64,000 nucleotides of DNA from Butyrivibrio sp. NC3005 (GTDB lineage Bacteria > Bacillota > Clostridia > Lachnospirales > Lachnospiraceae), in the NCBI RefSeq assembly GCF_000424545.1, contig NZ_AUKC01000016.1:24263-88262 (forward strand), in the 5' to 3' direction. Of this stretch, positions 43,377 to 52,785 are shown piece by piece. The number at the start of each line of letters is the position of its first letter. Positions within the stretch are counted from its first letter, which is position 1. Made by a program: the position numbers and the translations under genes. A model generated the notes under the pieces. That model worked only from the letters and a program-made list of their open reading frames with translations, made no database searches and was not told the origin of the DNA.

Positions 43377-44357
43377 ATGAGCAAAGAGATAAAATGGGCT
43401 GTACTGGGAACAGGTGTAATTGCAAATGAAATGGCTGCAGGTCTTCAGAAAATGGGTAAATCTCTTTATGCAGTAGGAAATCGAACCTATGATAAAGCGG
43501 TTGCTTTTGCAGAAAAGTATGGTATCGAAAAAGTCTATCCGTCAATCGATGAAATGTTTGCCGATGAAGATGTGGATATTATCTACATAACGACTCCTCA
43601 TAATACCCATTATGGTTTTATGAAAAAAGCTTTGGAAAATGGTAAACACATCCTGGTTGAAAAATCTATCACTTTGAATTCTTCAGAACTATGCGAAATG
43701 ATCAGCCTGGCAAATGAAAGAGGCCTTATACTTGCAGAAGCAATGACAATCTGGCACATGCCGATATACAAGGAACTGTGGAAGATTATAGAAAATGGAG
43801 AGCTTGGAAAAGTTCAGATGATAACGGTGAACTTTGGAAGCTTCAAAGATTATGATATGAAGAACAGGTTTTTTAATCGAAAATTGGCTGGTGGAGCAAT
43901 GCTTGATATTGGAGTATATGCCCTAAGCATTGTCCGTAGCTTCATGGAAGAAAAACCCGAAAAACTGATGAGCCAGTGGAAGAGTGCACCGACCGGAGTT
44001 GATGAGCAGGCGACTATTCTATTACAAAATGATAAGAATCAGATGGCAACTGTAGCTCTTACCATGCACTCAAAGCAACCTAAACGAGTAATGATAAGTT
44101 GTGAAAAGGGCTATATAGAGATAATGGAGTTTCCACGTGCTGATAAAGCGATTATTACAGAAGCCTTAACCGGCGAAAAAAGGGAAATATCAGCAGGGAA
44201 TACGGCAGATGCTTTGTACTATGAGCTTACAGATATGGAAACAGCAATTAATAGCGGAGATGCTTCTGTTATGAAACTACAGTATTCGATTGATGTAATG
44301 GATATTATGACAAGGCTTAGAAATGAATGGGGATTGAAATATCCTGAGGAAGAGTAA
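43377..44357 (+). CDS. Gfo/Idh/MocA family oxidoreductase
   Basis: 326 residues. N-terminal Rossmann motif VLGTGVIANEMAAGL at residues 9-23 binds NAD(P); HILVEKSITLNSSE near residue 95 is the family EKP-like motif (here EKS); GGAMLDIGVYALS near residue 175 belongs to the substrate domain. Sugar or dihydrodiol dehydrogenation is typical. It is driven by a portable promoter. Confidence 0.88.
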   Translation: MSKEIKWAVLGTGVIANEMAAGLQKMGKSLYAVGNRTYDKAVAFAEKYGIEKVYPSIDEMFADEDVDIIYITTPHNTHYGFMKKALENGKHILVEKSITLNSSELCEMISLANERGLILAEAMTIWHMPIYKELWKIIENGELGKVQMITVNFGSFKDYDMKNRFFNRKLAGGAMLDIGVYALSIVRSFMEEKPEKLMSQWKSAPTGVDEQATILLQNDKNQMATVALTMHSKQPKRVMISCEKGYIEIMEFPRADKAIITEALTGEKREISAGNTADALYYELTDMETAINSGDASVMKLQYSIDVMDIMTRLRNEWGLKYPEEE

Positions 44358-44394
44358 ATCAGAAGATAATCTTACAAAAGACAGACAAATATTT

Positions 44395-44537
44395 AATTAC
44401 CAGAGATAGCATCTGTAGCACAAAGAAATGATGTGATTAAGGATTTGGCAAAACAGAAAATTAATCAAGAGACCATAGCTGCTATGTTAGACATTTCTCA
44501 ATCAACGGTGTCCAATGTTCTTAGAAAGAAATGATTA
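44395..44537 (+). pseudogene. C-terminal helix-turn-helix remnant
   Basis: An open frame without start reads EIASVAQRNDVIKDLAKQKI and AMLDISQSTVSNVLRKK, a plain HTH that has lost its N-terminus. It follows directly on a module right-end remnant (44362-44394), suggesting a deletion joint. It ends 10 bp before the beta-helix gene. Confidence 0.55.
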
Positions 44538-44544
44538 ATTAGAG

Positions 44545-45228
44545 GTGTCAACGGTCAGTGAATTTATAGATGGATTATGCTCGAACAACAAACTTGTTTT
44601 AAATAAAGGTTTTTATGATATTTTGGAATTTAGTTCTGACAATAAAAACGTAAAAAAAGAAGAGGTATTTGATGGAAATGAATTAGTTTTGTCAAATTTG
44701 TCAAATATTACAATTGTGGGGGATAATTACACACTTTTAGTAAGCCCTAGATATGCAAATGTAATGAATTTTTGTGGATGTAGCAATATTAAACTTATAG
44801 GATTAACAATAGGGCATACTCCACATAAAGGTAGTTGTACAGGAGCGGTTTTACGGTTTAGTGATTGTAATAATATACAGGTGGATTCGTTGGAACTGTT
44901 CGGTTGCGGTACGTATGGTATCGAATTAGAAAATTGTTCAAATGTGAGAGTTAATGGAACAAGAATATATGAATGTACGTATGGGGCATTAAATATTTTG
45001 CATTCAAGCTTAGAGTTTACTAATAGTATGATATATGATTGCAATAAGACAGCTGGATGTTTAATTGAAGCAATTAAGCGCATCATTAGTTCTTGTGGGA
45101 AGATAGAAGAAATGATTTTCGAAGATGGAAATATGACGATTGTGGCAAATCTAGAATCGTATGATAGTTATATGAAAGTTAATTCGTTAATAGAATCTTA
45201 CGGTAATATGGATATAATTTGTGGATAG
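44545..45228 (+). CDS. Right-handed beta-helix repeat protein
   Basis: 227 residues from a GTG start. Successive turns of the parallel beta-helix are seen at about residues 45-150 (NLSNITIVGDN, CSNIKLIGLTI, CNNIQVDSLEL, CSNVRVNGTRI). No signal peptide, so it is probably cytoplasmic. Such proteins are found in polysaccharide lyases and in phage or toxin immunity; the role here is unknown. Confidence 0.7.
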   Translation: MSTVSEFIDGLCSNNKLVLNKGFYDILEFSSDNKNVKKEEVFDGNELVLSNLSNITIVGDNYTLLVSPRYANVMNFCGCSNIKLIGLTIGHTPHKGSCTGAVLRFSDCNNIQVDSLELFGCGTYGIELENCSNVRVNGTRIYECTYGALNILHSSLEFTNSMIYDCNKTAGCLIEAIKRIISSCGKIEEMIFEDGNMTIVANLESYDSYMKVNSLIESYGNMDIICG

Positions 45229-45344
45229 GTTATTTTAAATTATAGACTGTTGGCGATTAAGACGATTGTATTATTTTTAGTAACTAGGGGAACCTGAAGT
45301 ACATAATATGTAAAGAATAAATGAAGTGTGTAATGCATTGAAAT

Positions 45345-45400
45345 GAACGCAAAAACGAACGCAAAAAAATACGTTTGTTTTTGCGTTCGTTTTTTGTTAG
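45345..45400 (+). promoter_or_regulatory. Operator-like palindrome with direct repeat before the AlbA_2 gene
   Basis: GAACGCAAAAAC (45345-45356) pairs with GTTTTTGCGTTC (45377-45388), 12 bp, and GAACGCAAAAAA is repeated directly at 45357-45368. A weak promoter (TTGCGT, 16 bp, TATATT) starts inside its right arm. Binding by the HTH of the downstream protein, or a terminator, are both possible. Confidence 0.6.
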
Positions 45401-45428
45401 AATATATTCATAAGGAGAGAGAAGGCAG

Positions 45429-46691
45429 ATGAAAGAAAATAAAAACCTTGAATTTAAAAGTGATCTTACAAATTCGTTTTTAAAAACGGTAAGTGCCTTT
45501 GCAAATTATGATGGAGGCAAGATTATTTTTGGAGTTGATGATAATGGCGAAAATATTGGAATTGAAGATCCTAAAAACTTTTGCTTGGATGTTGAAAATA
45601 AAATAAATGATAACATAAAGCCTTTACCGGATTATACGCTGGAAGTAAATGAAAGAACAAAAGTTGTTACTTTATCGGTGAAAGGTGGTAATTATAAACC
45701 ATATTTTTACAAGTCAAAGGCATATAAACGAAGTGATACAGCTACGATAGAGGCGGATGGATTTGAACTTAAAAGGCTGATACTTGAAGGTGAAAACTTG
45801 TCTTATGAAGAATTGAGTGCGCAAAATCAAGAGTTATCATTCAATGAATTGGAGAAAAGCCTTCGAAATCAACTTGGAATTACGTCTTTTTCTAAAGATA
45901 TATTAACTTCATTGGGACTATATGATAAGGAAAAAGGATACAATAAAGCCGCAGAGTTATTGTCAGATTCAAATAGTTATCCAGGTATAGATGCAATTAG
46001 ATTTGGCTCTAACATCAGTATAATTTTGGATAGAATGACTTTTGAAAACAGCTCTATTTTGGAACAATATGATGGAGCTGTAAATCTGTTTTGCAAGTAT
46101 TATCAGTATGAAGAAATCATTGGTAGTAAAAGAGAAAACAAGGAATTAATTCCTGAAAAAGCTTTCCGTGAAGCAATAGCAAATGCACTTGTGCACAGAA
46201 CTTGGGATGTACCTGCAAGTATTAATGTTTCAATGTTTGAAAAGTGCATAGAGATTACTTCACCAGGAGGCTTACCGAAAGGAATTACTATAGATGAGTA
46301 TTTGGCGGGAGGACTTTCTATTCCAAGGAATCCAATTATATGTTCTATATTTTTGAGATTGAAACTGATTGAAAGATTTGGAACGGGAATTCGTAGAATA
46401 AATGAAGCCTATAAGGATTCTGAAACTAAACCCCAATATTTTGTCACAGATTCTATGATAAAAATTTCCTTGCCCTTGATAGAATCACAAGTTGACATTA
46501 GTGATAATGAGAGATTGGTTTTAAATATTCTGAAGAAATATGGCAATATGAACCTGACAAGCACTGAGATAGCAGAATATGCAAATGCAGGAAAAACTAA
46601 AGTTGTAGCTACATTAAATAAGCTCGTTGAGTCCGGCCAGGTTACAAAAAATGGTAATGGGCGAGGAACGACTTATACTGTGTCAAAATAA
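45429..46691 (+). CDS. AlbA_2 (Schlafen-like) ATP-binding protein
   Basis: 420 residues. N-terminal AlbA_2 domain (LEFKSDLTNSFLKTVSAFAN, DGGKIIFGVDDNGE), a middle RecG-like HATPase_c_4 domain (REAIANALVHRTWDV and FGTGIRRINEAY), and a C-terminal winged HTH (LTSTEIAEYANAGKTKVVATL). Such proteins are transcription regulators or parts of defence loci. The palindrome upstream may be its operator. Confidence 0.85.
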   Translation: MKENKNLEFKSDLTNSFLKTVSAFANYDGGKIIFGVDDNGENIGIEDPKNFCLDVENKINDNIKPLPDYTLEVNERTKVVTLSVKGGNYKPYFYKSKAYKRSDTATIEADGFELKRLILEGENLSYEELSAQNQELSFNELEKSLRNQLGITSFSKDILTSLGLYDKEKGYNKAAELLSDSNSYPGIDAIRFGSNISIILDRMTFENSSILEQYDGAVNLFCKYYQYEEIIGSKRENKELIPEKAFREAIANALVHRTWDVPASINVSMFEKCIEITSPGGLPKGITIDEYLAGGLSIPRNPIICSIFLRLKLIERFGTGIRRINEAYKDSETKPQYFVTDSMIKISLPLIESQVDISDNERLVLNILKKYGNMNLTSTEIAEYANAGKTKVVATLNKLVESGQVTKNGNGRGTTYTVSK

Positions 46692-46869
46692 ATATTTAAG
46701 GAGAAATGATATTAGTTTGGAAATACAATGTATTTGATATGAGTGTATGAAAGCACTGATAAATATATAGATGCATTTTATGATGGCGCAAAAAGAATTA
46801 GATGACATATTTTCAGTATATGTAAGGGAAAATGAGTTGAGATAGTATTGAGGTAGAGGGGACAGACGT

Positions 46870-48252
46870 ATGAATGAAGATCGGGATCTGACTAAGGGGA
46901 AACCATTATCACTGATTTTAAGTTTTGCTTTTTCGTTGATAGTTGGTAATGTTTTTCAGCAGCTCTACATTATTGTAGACAGCATCATTATAGGTCAAAA
47001 AGTTGGCGCAAAAGGGCTCTCAGCCATAGGCGGAACTGATTGGTATATATTTCTGGTGAATGGATTTGTCATAGGCTTAATCCAGGGATTTTCAGTTTTA
47101 TTGGGTAATAAGTATGGGGAAAAAGACGAAGCTGCTTTTTCTCAGTACTATAAAAAGGCTAAGGCAATCTGTTTCGGTCTAACCATATCTCTTGTGGCGC
47201 TTCTGCTTGGCACTTCCGGATTTGTACTAAGAGTGCTTGATACAAAAGATGAGGTGTTCTCTTTTGCTAAAACCTACGTTGATGTCATATTTGCAGGGCT
47301 TCCTTTTCTTATTTTTTATCAGCTTTTTGCTGCGGTTTTAAGAAGTAGAGGAAACAGCAAAACTCATCTTATGGCGATGACTGTTTCTTCACTGTGCAAC
47401 ATTGTTTTGGACATATTGTTTGTAAGCGCCCTGAATATGGGGGTAGGAGGAGCGGCTCTTAGTACAATCCTTTCGGAATGCCTAGTTATGCTTATCTGTG
47501 GTTATAACGTATATAAAAACAGGCAGGGCATTGCTGATGCGACTTCCGCAAAGAGCTCCGGATTAAAGAGTGGATTTACCGTGGTAAAAGAGCTGATGAC
47601 AATTGGCCTTCCAATGGCGCTTCAGAGTGTGATCACTGCAATAGGGGGACTTATCGTCATCAATAGGATCAACCAGTATGAGCTCTCTTTTCTCACCGGA
47701 TATACCATAGCAGGAAAAATATATGCACTTCTTGAGATTGCAGCATCTTCTTATGGATTAGCTGTAGTTGCATATGTGTCGCAGAATATGGGGGCAAAAG
47801 ATTATGAACGTGTACGCAGCGGAGTAAAAGTAAGCGTACTGCTTGGTATTATAACGGCTCTTTTATGTTCTGTGGTGATGATCATTTTTGGGCAGCCTTT
47901 GATGAAACTATTCATAGATACAGGGACTGCAAACGCCAAGGTATTTTCATATGGATACAATTATCTGCAGGTACTGGCTGCATTTTTCCCGCTTCTCTAC
48001 ATTTTGTATATTGTCAGATCAACCTTGCAGGGTATGGGAAACAGCATAATTCCTATGCTTTCAAGCTTTGCGCAGCTGATAATGAGGGTGGCCTGCGCGA
48101 TTTTCTTAACTCGTATCATAGGATATTATGGTATCTATTTTGGGGAAATCTGTGCCTGGGCACTTGCTAATTGTATTTTGATAATTACATATTTTGTATC
48201 TTTGCGGAGCTTGACGATCAATAAGTTGGCCACTGACGGTGTAATAAATTGA
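46870..48252 (+). CDS. MATE family efflux transporter
   Basis: 460 residues with 12 hydrophobic segments in two halves. The N-terminal GKPLSLILSFAFSLIVGNVFQ and IIVDSIIIGQKVGAKGLSA are typical of MATE proteins, which export cationic drugs using sodium or proton gradients. The spacer before it (46692-46869) contains a 24-codon open frame at 46772 that looks like a gene remnant, not assigned. Confidence 0.9.
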   Translation: MNEDRDLTKGKPLSLILSFAFSLIVGNVFQQLYIIVDSIIIGQKVGAKGLSAIGGTDWYIFLVNGFVIGLIQGFSVLLGNKYGEKDEAAFSQYYKKAKAICFGLTISLVALLLGTSGFVLRVLDTKDEVFSFAKTYVDVIFAGLPFLIFYQLFAAVLRSRGNSKTHLMAMTVSSLCNIVLDILFVSALNMGVGGAALSTILSECLVMLICGYNVYKNRQGIADATSAKSSGLKSGFTVVKELMTIGLPMALQSVITAIGGLIVINRINQYELSFLTGYTIAGKIYALLEIAASSYGLAVVAYVSQNMGAKDYERVRSGVKVSVLLGIITALLCSVVMIIFGQPLMKLFIDTGTANAKVFSYGYNYLQVLAAFFPLLYILYIVRSTLQGMGNSIIPMLSSFAQLIMRVACAIFLTRIIGYYGIYFGEICAWALANCILIITYFVSLRSLTINKLATDGVIN

Positions 48253-48336
48253 TTCAGCATTAAGATTACTTTAAGATGCGCGTAATATTGGGATAAAAAC
48301 CATCGAATATCAGCATGATTGGTTTTTACGAGCTTA

Positions 48337-48368
48337 TTTGCACACAGTCGATAATGATTGTGTGCAAA
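48337..48368 (+). repeat. Inverted repeat before the NUDIX gene
   Basis: TTTGCACACA (48337-48346) with TGTGTGCAAA (48359-48368), 10 perfect pairs, 12-base loop. It ends 5 bp before the ribosome site of the NUDIX gene, so it may bind a regulator or mask translation. Confidence 0.6.
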
Positions 48369-48391
48369 TATACGGGAGGAGATGGACTAAT

Positions 48392-48874
48392 ATGAATATA
48401 GATATGACAGTGCCATGTGACAATGGACTTATAAATATAAGAGTAGGAGCAATCATTCTGAAGAATGGCAAATTTCTCATGGTCGGAAATAATATCAGAC
48501 CAGAGTATTTGTATTCCGTAGGCGGCAGAATCAAATTCGGAGAAACTGCGGAAGAGGCAGTAATTCGTGAGGTATATGAAGAGACGGGTGTCCGTATGGA
48601 AGTGGACAGGCTTGGATTCATAAATGAAAACTATTTTTATGGGGACGCAGAGTCTAATCTCGGAAAGTTAATATATGAGATATCTTTCTTCTTTTACATG
48701 AATGTGCCCGAGGACTTTGAGCCGAAGTGCAACAGTTTCACAGAGGATGATCATGAAGAGTTTCTTAAATGGATTGATCCCGATGATCCGATTAAATTTT
48801 ATCCAGAGTTTTTCAGAAAAGAATTACTGCATCCTGTAAATGAAGTTAAACATTTTTTGACAGATGAGCGGTAA
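48392..48874 (+). CDS. NUDIX hydrolase
   Basis: 160 residues from ATG 48392 after GGGAGGAGA; a frame extension to 48338 runs through the inverted repeat and is unlikely. The Nudix box GRIKFGETAEEAVIREVYEETGV-type sequence (G-x5-E-x7-REVYEETG) is complete. Hydrolyses a nucleoside diphosphate linked compound, not identified. Confidence 0.88.
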   Translation: MNIDMTVPCDNGLINIRVGAIILKNGKFLMVGNNIRPEYLYSVGGRIKFGETAEEAVIREVYEETGVRMEVDRLGFINENYFYGDAESNLGKLIYEISFFFYMNVPEDFEPKCNSFTEDDHEEFLKWIDPDDPIKFYPEFFRKELLHPVNEVKHFLTDER

Positions 48875-48930
48875 AGCATGATTATTACAAAACAGACAGA
48901 TTAAGAGGAATAACAAAGTTGCATAAGTGT

Positions 48931-48962
48931 AAAACTTTCCATAACGGAAAGTTTTTATTTTA
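48931..48962 (+). terminator. Terminator after the NUDIX gene
   Basis: AAACTTTCC ATAAC GGAAAGTTT followed by TTATTTT: nine pairs and a T-rich tail. Confidence 0.8.
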
Positions 48963-49044
48963 TAACTAGTACAACCAGTGTATTATACTTAGTGTAAGTT
49001 CCATATAGAATGAAGTCATGAAAACAAGTAAGGAGGCTTCAGAT

Positions 49045-50406
49045 ATGGAACAGAACAGGAAAATGTATGGGGAAATCATTAAGGAACGTGAATATAGAAA
49101 GCTGATTTTTGCTACGGTGATAAACCGATTTGGTGATTCTGTAGATGCAATCGCTTTTACATGGCTGGTTTATCAGATTACACACAGTGCAGCATGGTCA
49201 GCAATAGTTTTTGCACTTAATACACTTCCAAACGTGGTGGTTCAGCCCTTTGCCGGAGCTATTGTTGAGAAGATGGACAAGAAGCATGTGATTGTAGCAA
49301 CACATCTTCTTAGGGCAGTCATTATTACATTGTTTGCACTTCTATATAGAGCAGGCCTGGTGAATGCACTGGTTATGGCAATCTTTACTTTGGTCATCAC
49401 AACAGTGGAATCCTTTAATCTTCCTGCAACTACAGCATTTACAATCCAGGTGGTCAAGAAAGAGCATATGACCTGCTGAATGAGCCTTAATTCAATGCTT
49501 TCAAGAGCAGCATCACTGGCAGGTACAGGTGCTGCCGGTGTGATCATTGCAACAGCAGGCGCTTTAACAGCAATGATGATCGATGTGGCTACTTTTGCAG
49601 TGGCAGCAGTATTTATTGGTGCAATGAAGGCCGGCAGAGCTGCAATTAACGATGAAACACAGGATGATACTACCCAGCTTAAAGCACATGAGGTAGCATC
49701 CTTAACTGGAAAAACAGAGAACAAAAAAGAGCAGAGCAAACTTGAATTCTTTTTAGACGGCTTTAGATATGTGGCAAATTCACGAGTTATCTGCAATTAT
49801 GGCTTACTTGCAGTTGCCCTTAATTTTATGCTCATTCCAATAAATGCACTTCAGGCACCAATTGCAAGCGAGATATTCAAGATGGGCGGAGAAATCCTTA
49901 GTATTGCAGGTGCATTTGCTGCAATCGGAGGTATTGCCGGATCCGCATTTGTACCGGTTCTTTCACAGAAGCTTTCACCACTTAAGATGATCATGCTTGG
50001 AACATCCCTTCTCGGAGCAGGAATGCTTGGTATGGCTTGCGGCGGAGTTTTTGTTGGAAATAATATTGCTTGTTCTATGGACGTAGCAGCTTCATTTTTT
50101 ATCATGATGGTGGCAGCTTCAATCATAGGCGGTACAATCAATATCCAGTTTATGAAAAATGCTGATCCAAAATATATTGCAAGAGCAGCCGCAGTAATGG
50201 GTGCTTGCGGAGAAGCATGTATGCCTGTGGGTTCACTTCTTTTAAGCGCAGTTGTAACTAAGGTCAGCATAGAAGCAATTCTTGTATTCTGCGTGATTTT
50301 TGCAATAGCTATTCTTGCAATCTTAGTCTTTGTAAAGCCACAGATGGAGATTGAGGAAGGCTCCCTTGGAATTAAAAACGAGAAAGTATCAGCAAATTTA
50401 GGATAA
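49045..50406 (+). pseudogene. MFS exporter interrupted by an in-frame TGA
   Basis: ATG 49045 follows AAGGAGG. A single frame gives a 12-segment MFS_3-type exporter (INRFGDSVDAIAFTWLVYQI; LPNVVVQPFAGAIVEKMDKK) except for TGA at 49477-49479. The context KKEHMTC-stop-MSLNSMLSRAASLAG matches a family position usually occupied by Gly, so GGA to TGA is the likely change. An ATG follows at once, so a C-terminal fragment could be made. It is otherwise undamaged, hence recent loss, or UGA readthrough. Confidence 0.75.
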
Positions 50407-50432
50407 TAATTCTTTCATTAAAGGAGTTTGCA

Positions 50433-51545
50433 ATGCAGATAAAGCTTAATGAAAACATAAAGAAGTACCGAAAGAGCATGAATCTGACCCAGGAAGAATT
50501 GGCAGAAGCCTTTGGAGTTACTGTTGGAGCTGTATCAAAATGGGAAAGCGGCAGTAACGTGCCGGATATTCTAACTCTTATGCAGCTTGCAGACTTTTTT
50601 AGCATATCTGTCGACGTGCTTCTGGGATATAGCATGTCCTCCAAGAACGTCAAAGACATTTCTGACAGGTTGGATGCTCTTTTACATGAGGATAAATATG
50701 ACGAGGCTATCGCTGAGGCAGAAAAAGCACTGGTTAGATATCCGGGTAACTTTAAGATTCTCACAAGCTGTGCGGACACATACCATATCGTTTCATCGAT
50801 GAAAGATTTGAAGGATTATCGGGACAAAGCAATCGAACTTTATGAGTCGTCTCTTCGCTATATTTCACAGAGTGACAATCCGGAGCAGGAAACCTTTAGC
50901 ATTAAATATCGCATAGCAACTATAAAAGGTCGTGATAACCCTGAGAAATCTCTTGAGGAGTTTAAAAAGATAAATTATCAGGGGATAGCAGACATCAATA
51001 TAGCTAATATTTTAAGAATGACGGGCAAGCCGGAGAAAGCAATGGAGGTTTATACTAGAGTTCTGGTTTCAATTCTGGTAAAGACCTTGGAGTTTTCTAC
51101 AGAGATGTTTATGGTGCTGGTTTCTATGGACAATACGAAGGCTTACAAGGAAGCTGGTGAGATTATGGATTGGTATATGACTATAGTAGATGCTACCAGC
51201 ATTGATAGGAGCAAGAACAGCTATCTTTCCAAGATGAAGATCATGGGGCTTGTCTTTAAATCATTGGTTCTTTGTTGCCTCAAAAAGGATGATGAAATGA
51301 AAAACTGTATTGATACAGCCTTAGAAATAGCAAAGCAATACGACAAAAAACCTTCAAATGATTTTGCCGGAAAGATCAAATTCTGGCATGGAAGTAAGGA
51401 TTATCACATTTCTCTATATGATAATTTTGGTGTTGGTGCCGTGGCCGGTATCGATAATCTTTTTAATATGGGACCTAAGGTGCTGCCTCCTAAGGTTATA
51501 AAAAAGATGGAAGCAGCGCTTGAATACTGGAATAGCGTAAGATAG
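50433..51545 (+). CDS. XRE regulator with TPR-like C-terminal domain
   Basis: 370 residues. HTH at residues 5-60 (YRKSMNLTQEELAEAFGVT, VSKWESGSNVPDI), then helical repeats that look like TPRs from about residue 85 to the end. It starts 26 bp after the MFS gene behind AAAGGAG. Such two-part regulators often sense peptides or effectors; it may have controlled the exporter. Confidence 0.85.
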   Translation: MQIKLNENIKKYRKSMNLTQEELAEAFGVTVGAVSKWESGSNVPDILTLMQLADFFSISVDVLLGYSMSSKNVKDISDRLDALLHEDKYDEAIAEAEKALVRYPGNFKILTSCADTYHIVSSMKDLKDYRDKAIELYESSLRYISQSDNPEQETFSIKYRIATIKGRDNPEKSLEEFKKINYQGIADINIANILRMTGKPEKAMEVYTRVLVSILVKTLEFSTEMFMVLVSMDNTKAYKEAGEIMDWYMTIVDATSIDRSKNSYLSKMKIMGLVFKSLVLCCLKKDDEMKNCIDTALEIAKQYDKKPSNDFAGKIKFWHGSKDYHISLYDNFGVGAVAGIDNLFNMGPKVLPPKVIKKMEAALEYWNSVR

Positions 51546-51624
51546 ACTGATCATGAAGAATTAAAAAAGAATTGACTCTTTCACCGGAGGTATCATATTG
51601 GAGTAGGGAGGGGAGTATAATCTG

Positions 51625-52287
51625 ATGAAAACAAGAGAAGAAGCATTAAGCTATGGATTGTCTTTTCCTGACACCTACCAGGAGGCGCCATTTCATGACC
51701 TTAATTGGCAGCTTGTAAGGGTAAAAAAAACCAGGAAAGCTTTTCTGTGGACCTATGAAAAAGGCGGTTTTATCAATTTGAATCTGAAGGTGGATCCGCA
51801 GTGGCGAGACCTTTGGAGAAAAACATATACAGCTGTACTTCCTGCATATCATCAGAACAAAGAGCACTGGAATACTGTTGTTTTGGATGGATCGATTCCT
51901 GATGATGTCATAAAAAGAATGATTGCAGAGAGCTATGATCTTGTCACAGATTCCCCAACCAAAAGAATTTATGAAGCGGTAAAGAAAATTCCAAAAGGGA
52001 AAGTTGCCACATATGCTGATGTTGCACAGATGGCTGGAGATAGGAAAATGGCAAGAGCAGTTGGAAATGCTCTCCACAAAAATCCTGATCCGGGCACAAT
52101 TCCCTGCCATCGCGTTGTCAATTCGAAGGGAGAACTTGCAGGTGAATATGCCTTTGGTGGAGCATGGAAGCAGGCGCAGATACTGGAAAGCGAAGGTGTT
52201 GAGATTGTTGGCAATAAGGTGAATCTTGAAAAATACCGCTTGGTGGACCTGGGGGACGGGGTTAGTGGTTCATTTTTGCGATTATGA
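51625..52287 (+). CDS. YjbR/MmcQ plus O6-alkylguanine alkyltransferase fusion
   Basis: 220 residues. Residues 1-105 are an MmcQ/YjbR-like DNA-binding fold (FPDTYQEAPFHDLNWQLVR; FINLNLKVDPQWRDLW). Residues 112-205 are an alkyltransferase domain with the active-site motif PCHRVV near residue 157 and the TYADVAQMAG helix. It would repair or sense alkylated bases. The last 14 residues are encoded by a palindromic repeat (see 52243) and are not family sequence. Confidence 0.87.
   Translation: MKTREEALSYGLSFPDTYQEAPFHDLNWQLVRVKKTRKAFLWTYEKGGFINLNLKVDPQWRDLWRKTYTAVLPAYHQNKEHWNTVVLDGSIPDDVIKRMIAESYDLVTDSPTKRIYEAVKKIPKGKVATYADVAQMAGDRKMARAVGNALHKNPDPGTIPCHRVVNSKGELAGEYAFGGAWKQAQILESEGVEIVGNKVNLEKYRLVDLGDGVSGSFLRL
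52243..52277 (+). repeat. Palindrome copy inside the 3' end of the alkyltransferase gene
   Basis: GTGGACCTGGGGGACGGGG and TTAGTGGTTCA match 38693-38713. The gene reads through it to give VDLGDGVSGSF. Immediately after, 52282-52345 match a part of the DUF3795 gene near 39658-39725, so this is a recombination joint. Confidence 0.75.
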
Positions 52288-52463
52288 GTGTGATGAGCTC
52301 GAAAATTGCAATAAAGGATTCTATATCCTATCAAATGACGGAGCAAGATTATTTCTACAACGTTGCAGAAGATGCTTGTTTTGATAAAACTGTTTTGTAG
52401 GTATATTACGACGTAAAATCAAACGAGGAAAAGAGGGTATTTTTGAAGATATTGGAGGACAGT

Positions 52464-52628
52464 ATGTCTGAAAGACCTACACTAACGTTTGGATTAAAGA
52501 GACAAGATTTTTTTGCAGATAACAAAGGTGCTTCGCTGGATGATGCTATAAGATGCTGGAAGTATAAGAAAAGCCTCAAAGGCCAAAACAAATATGAGAG
52601 ATCTAATCTTAAAGTGTTGGAACAGTAA
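52464..52628 (+). CDS. Internally deleted SAP-DUF6434 gene
   Basis: 54 residues in frame. The first 16 (MSERPTLTFGLKRQDF) and the last 38 (FADNKGASLDDAIRCWKYKK onward) match the protein at 22708, but 139 codons between are missing, with the joint in a short common sequence (GATTTTTTT / GATTTCTTT). Upstream 60 bp are also copied. Whether the mini-protein is made is unknown. Confidence 0.6.
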   Translation: MSERPTLTFGLKRQDFFADNKGASLDDAIRCWKYKKSLKGQNKYERSNLKVLEQ

Positions 52629-52655
52629 ATTGGAATATAATGTAATAACTAATTC

Positions 52656-52687
52656 AAGGGAGCCATTGTGCTCCCTTTTCTTATTTT
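52656..52687 (+). terminator. Terminator after the deleted SAP gene
   Basis: AAGGGAGC CATTGT GCTCCCTT followed by TTCTTATTTTT. It stands between converging transcription from the left and the GH115 gene on the right. Confidence 0.8.
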
Positions 52688-52785
52688 TCTGGCGGCGATT
52701 CAGCCGTAAAAATCCCCAGAGGCATTTAGAGGCAAAAAAAGGCAAAATTATTTATTTTTCGCTTGACTATGATATCTTTTGCGCA

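Noticed and set aside
46772..46846. 24-codon gene before the MATE gene
   Set aside because: Has an ATG and a stop but no ribosome site or recognisable sequence; more likely the tail of a lost gene.
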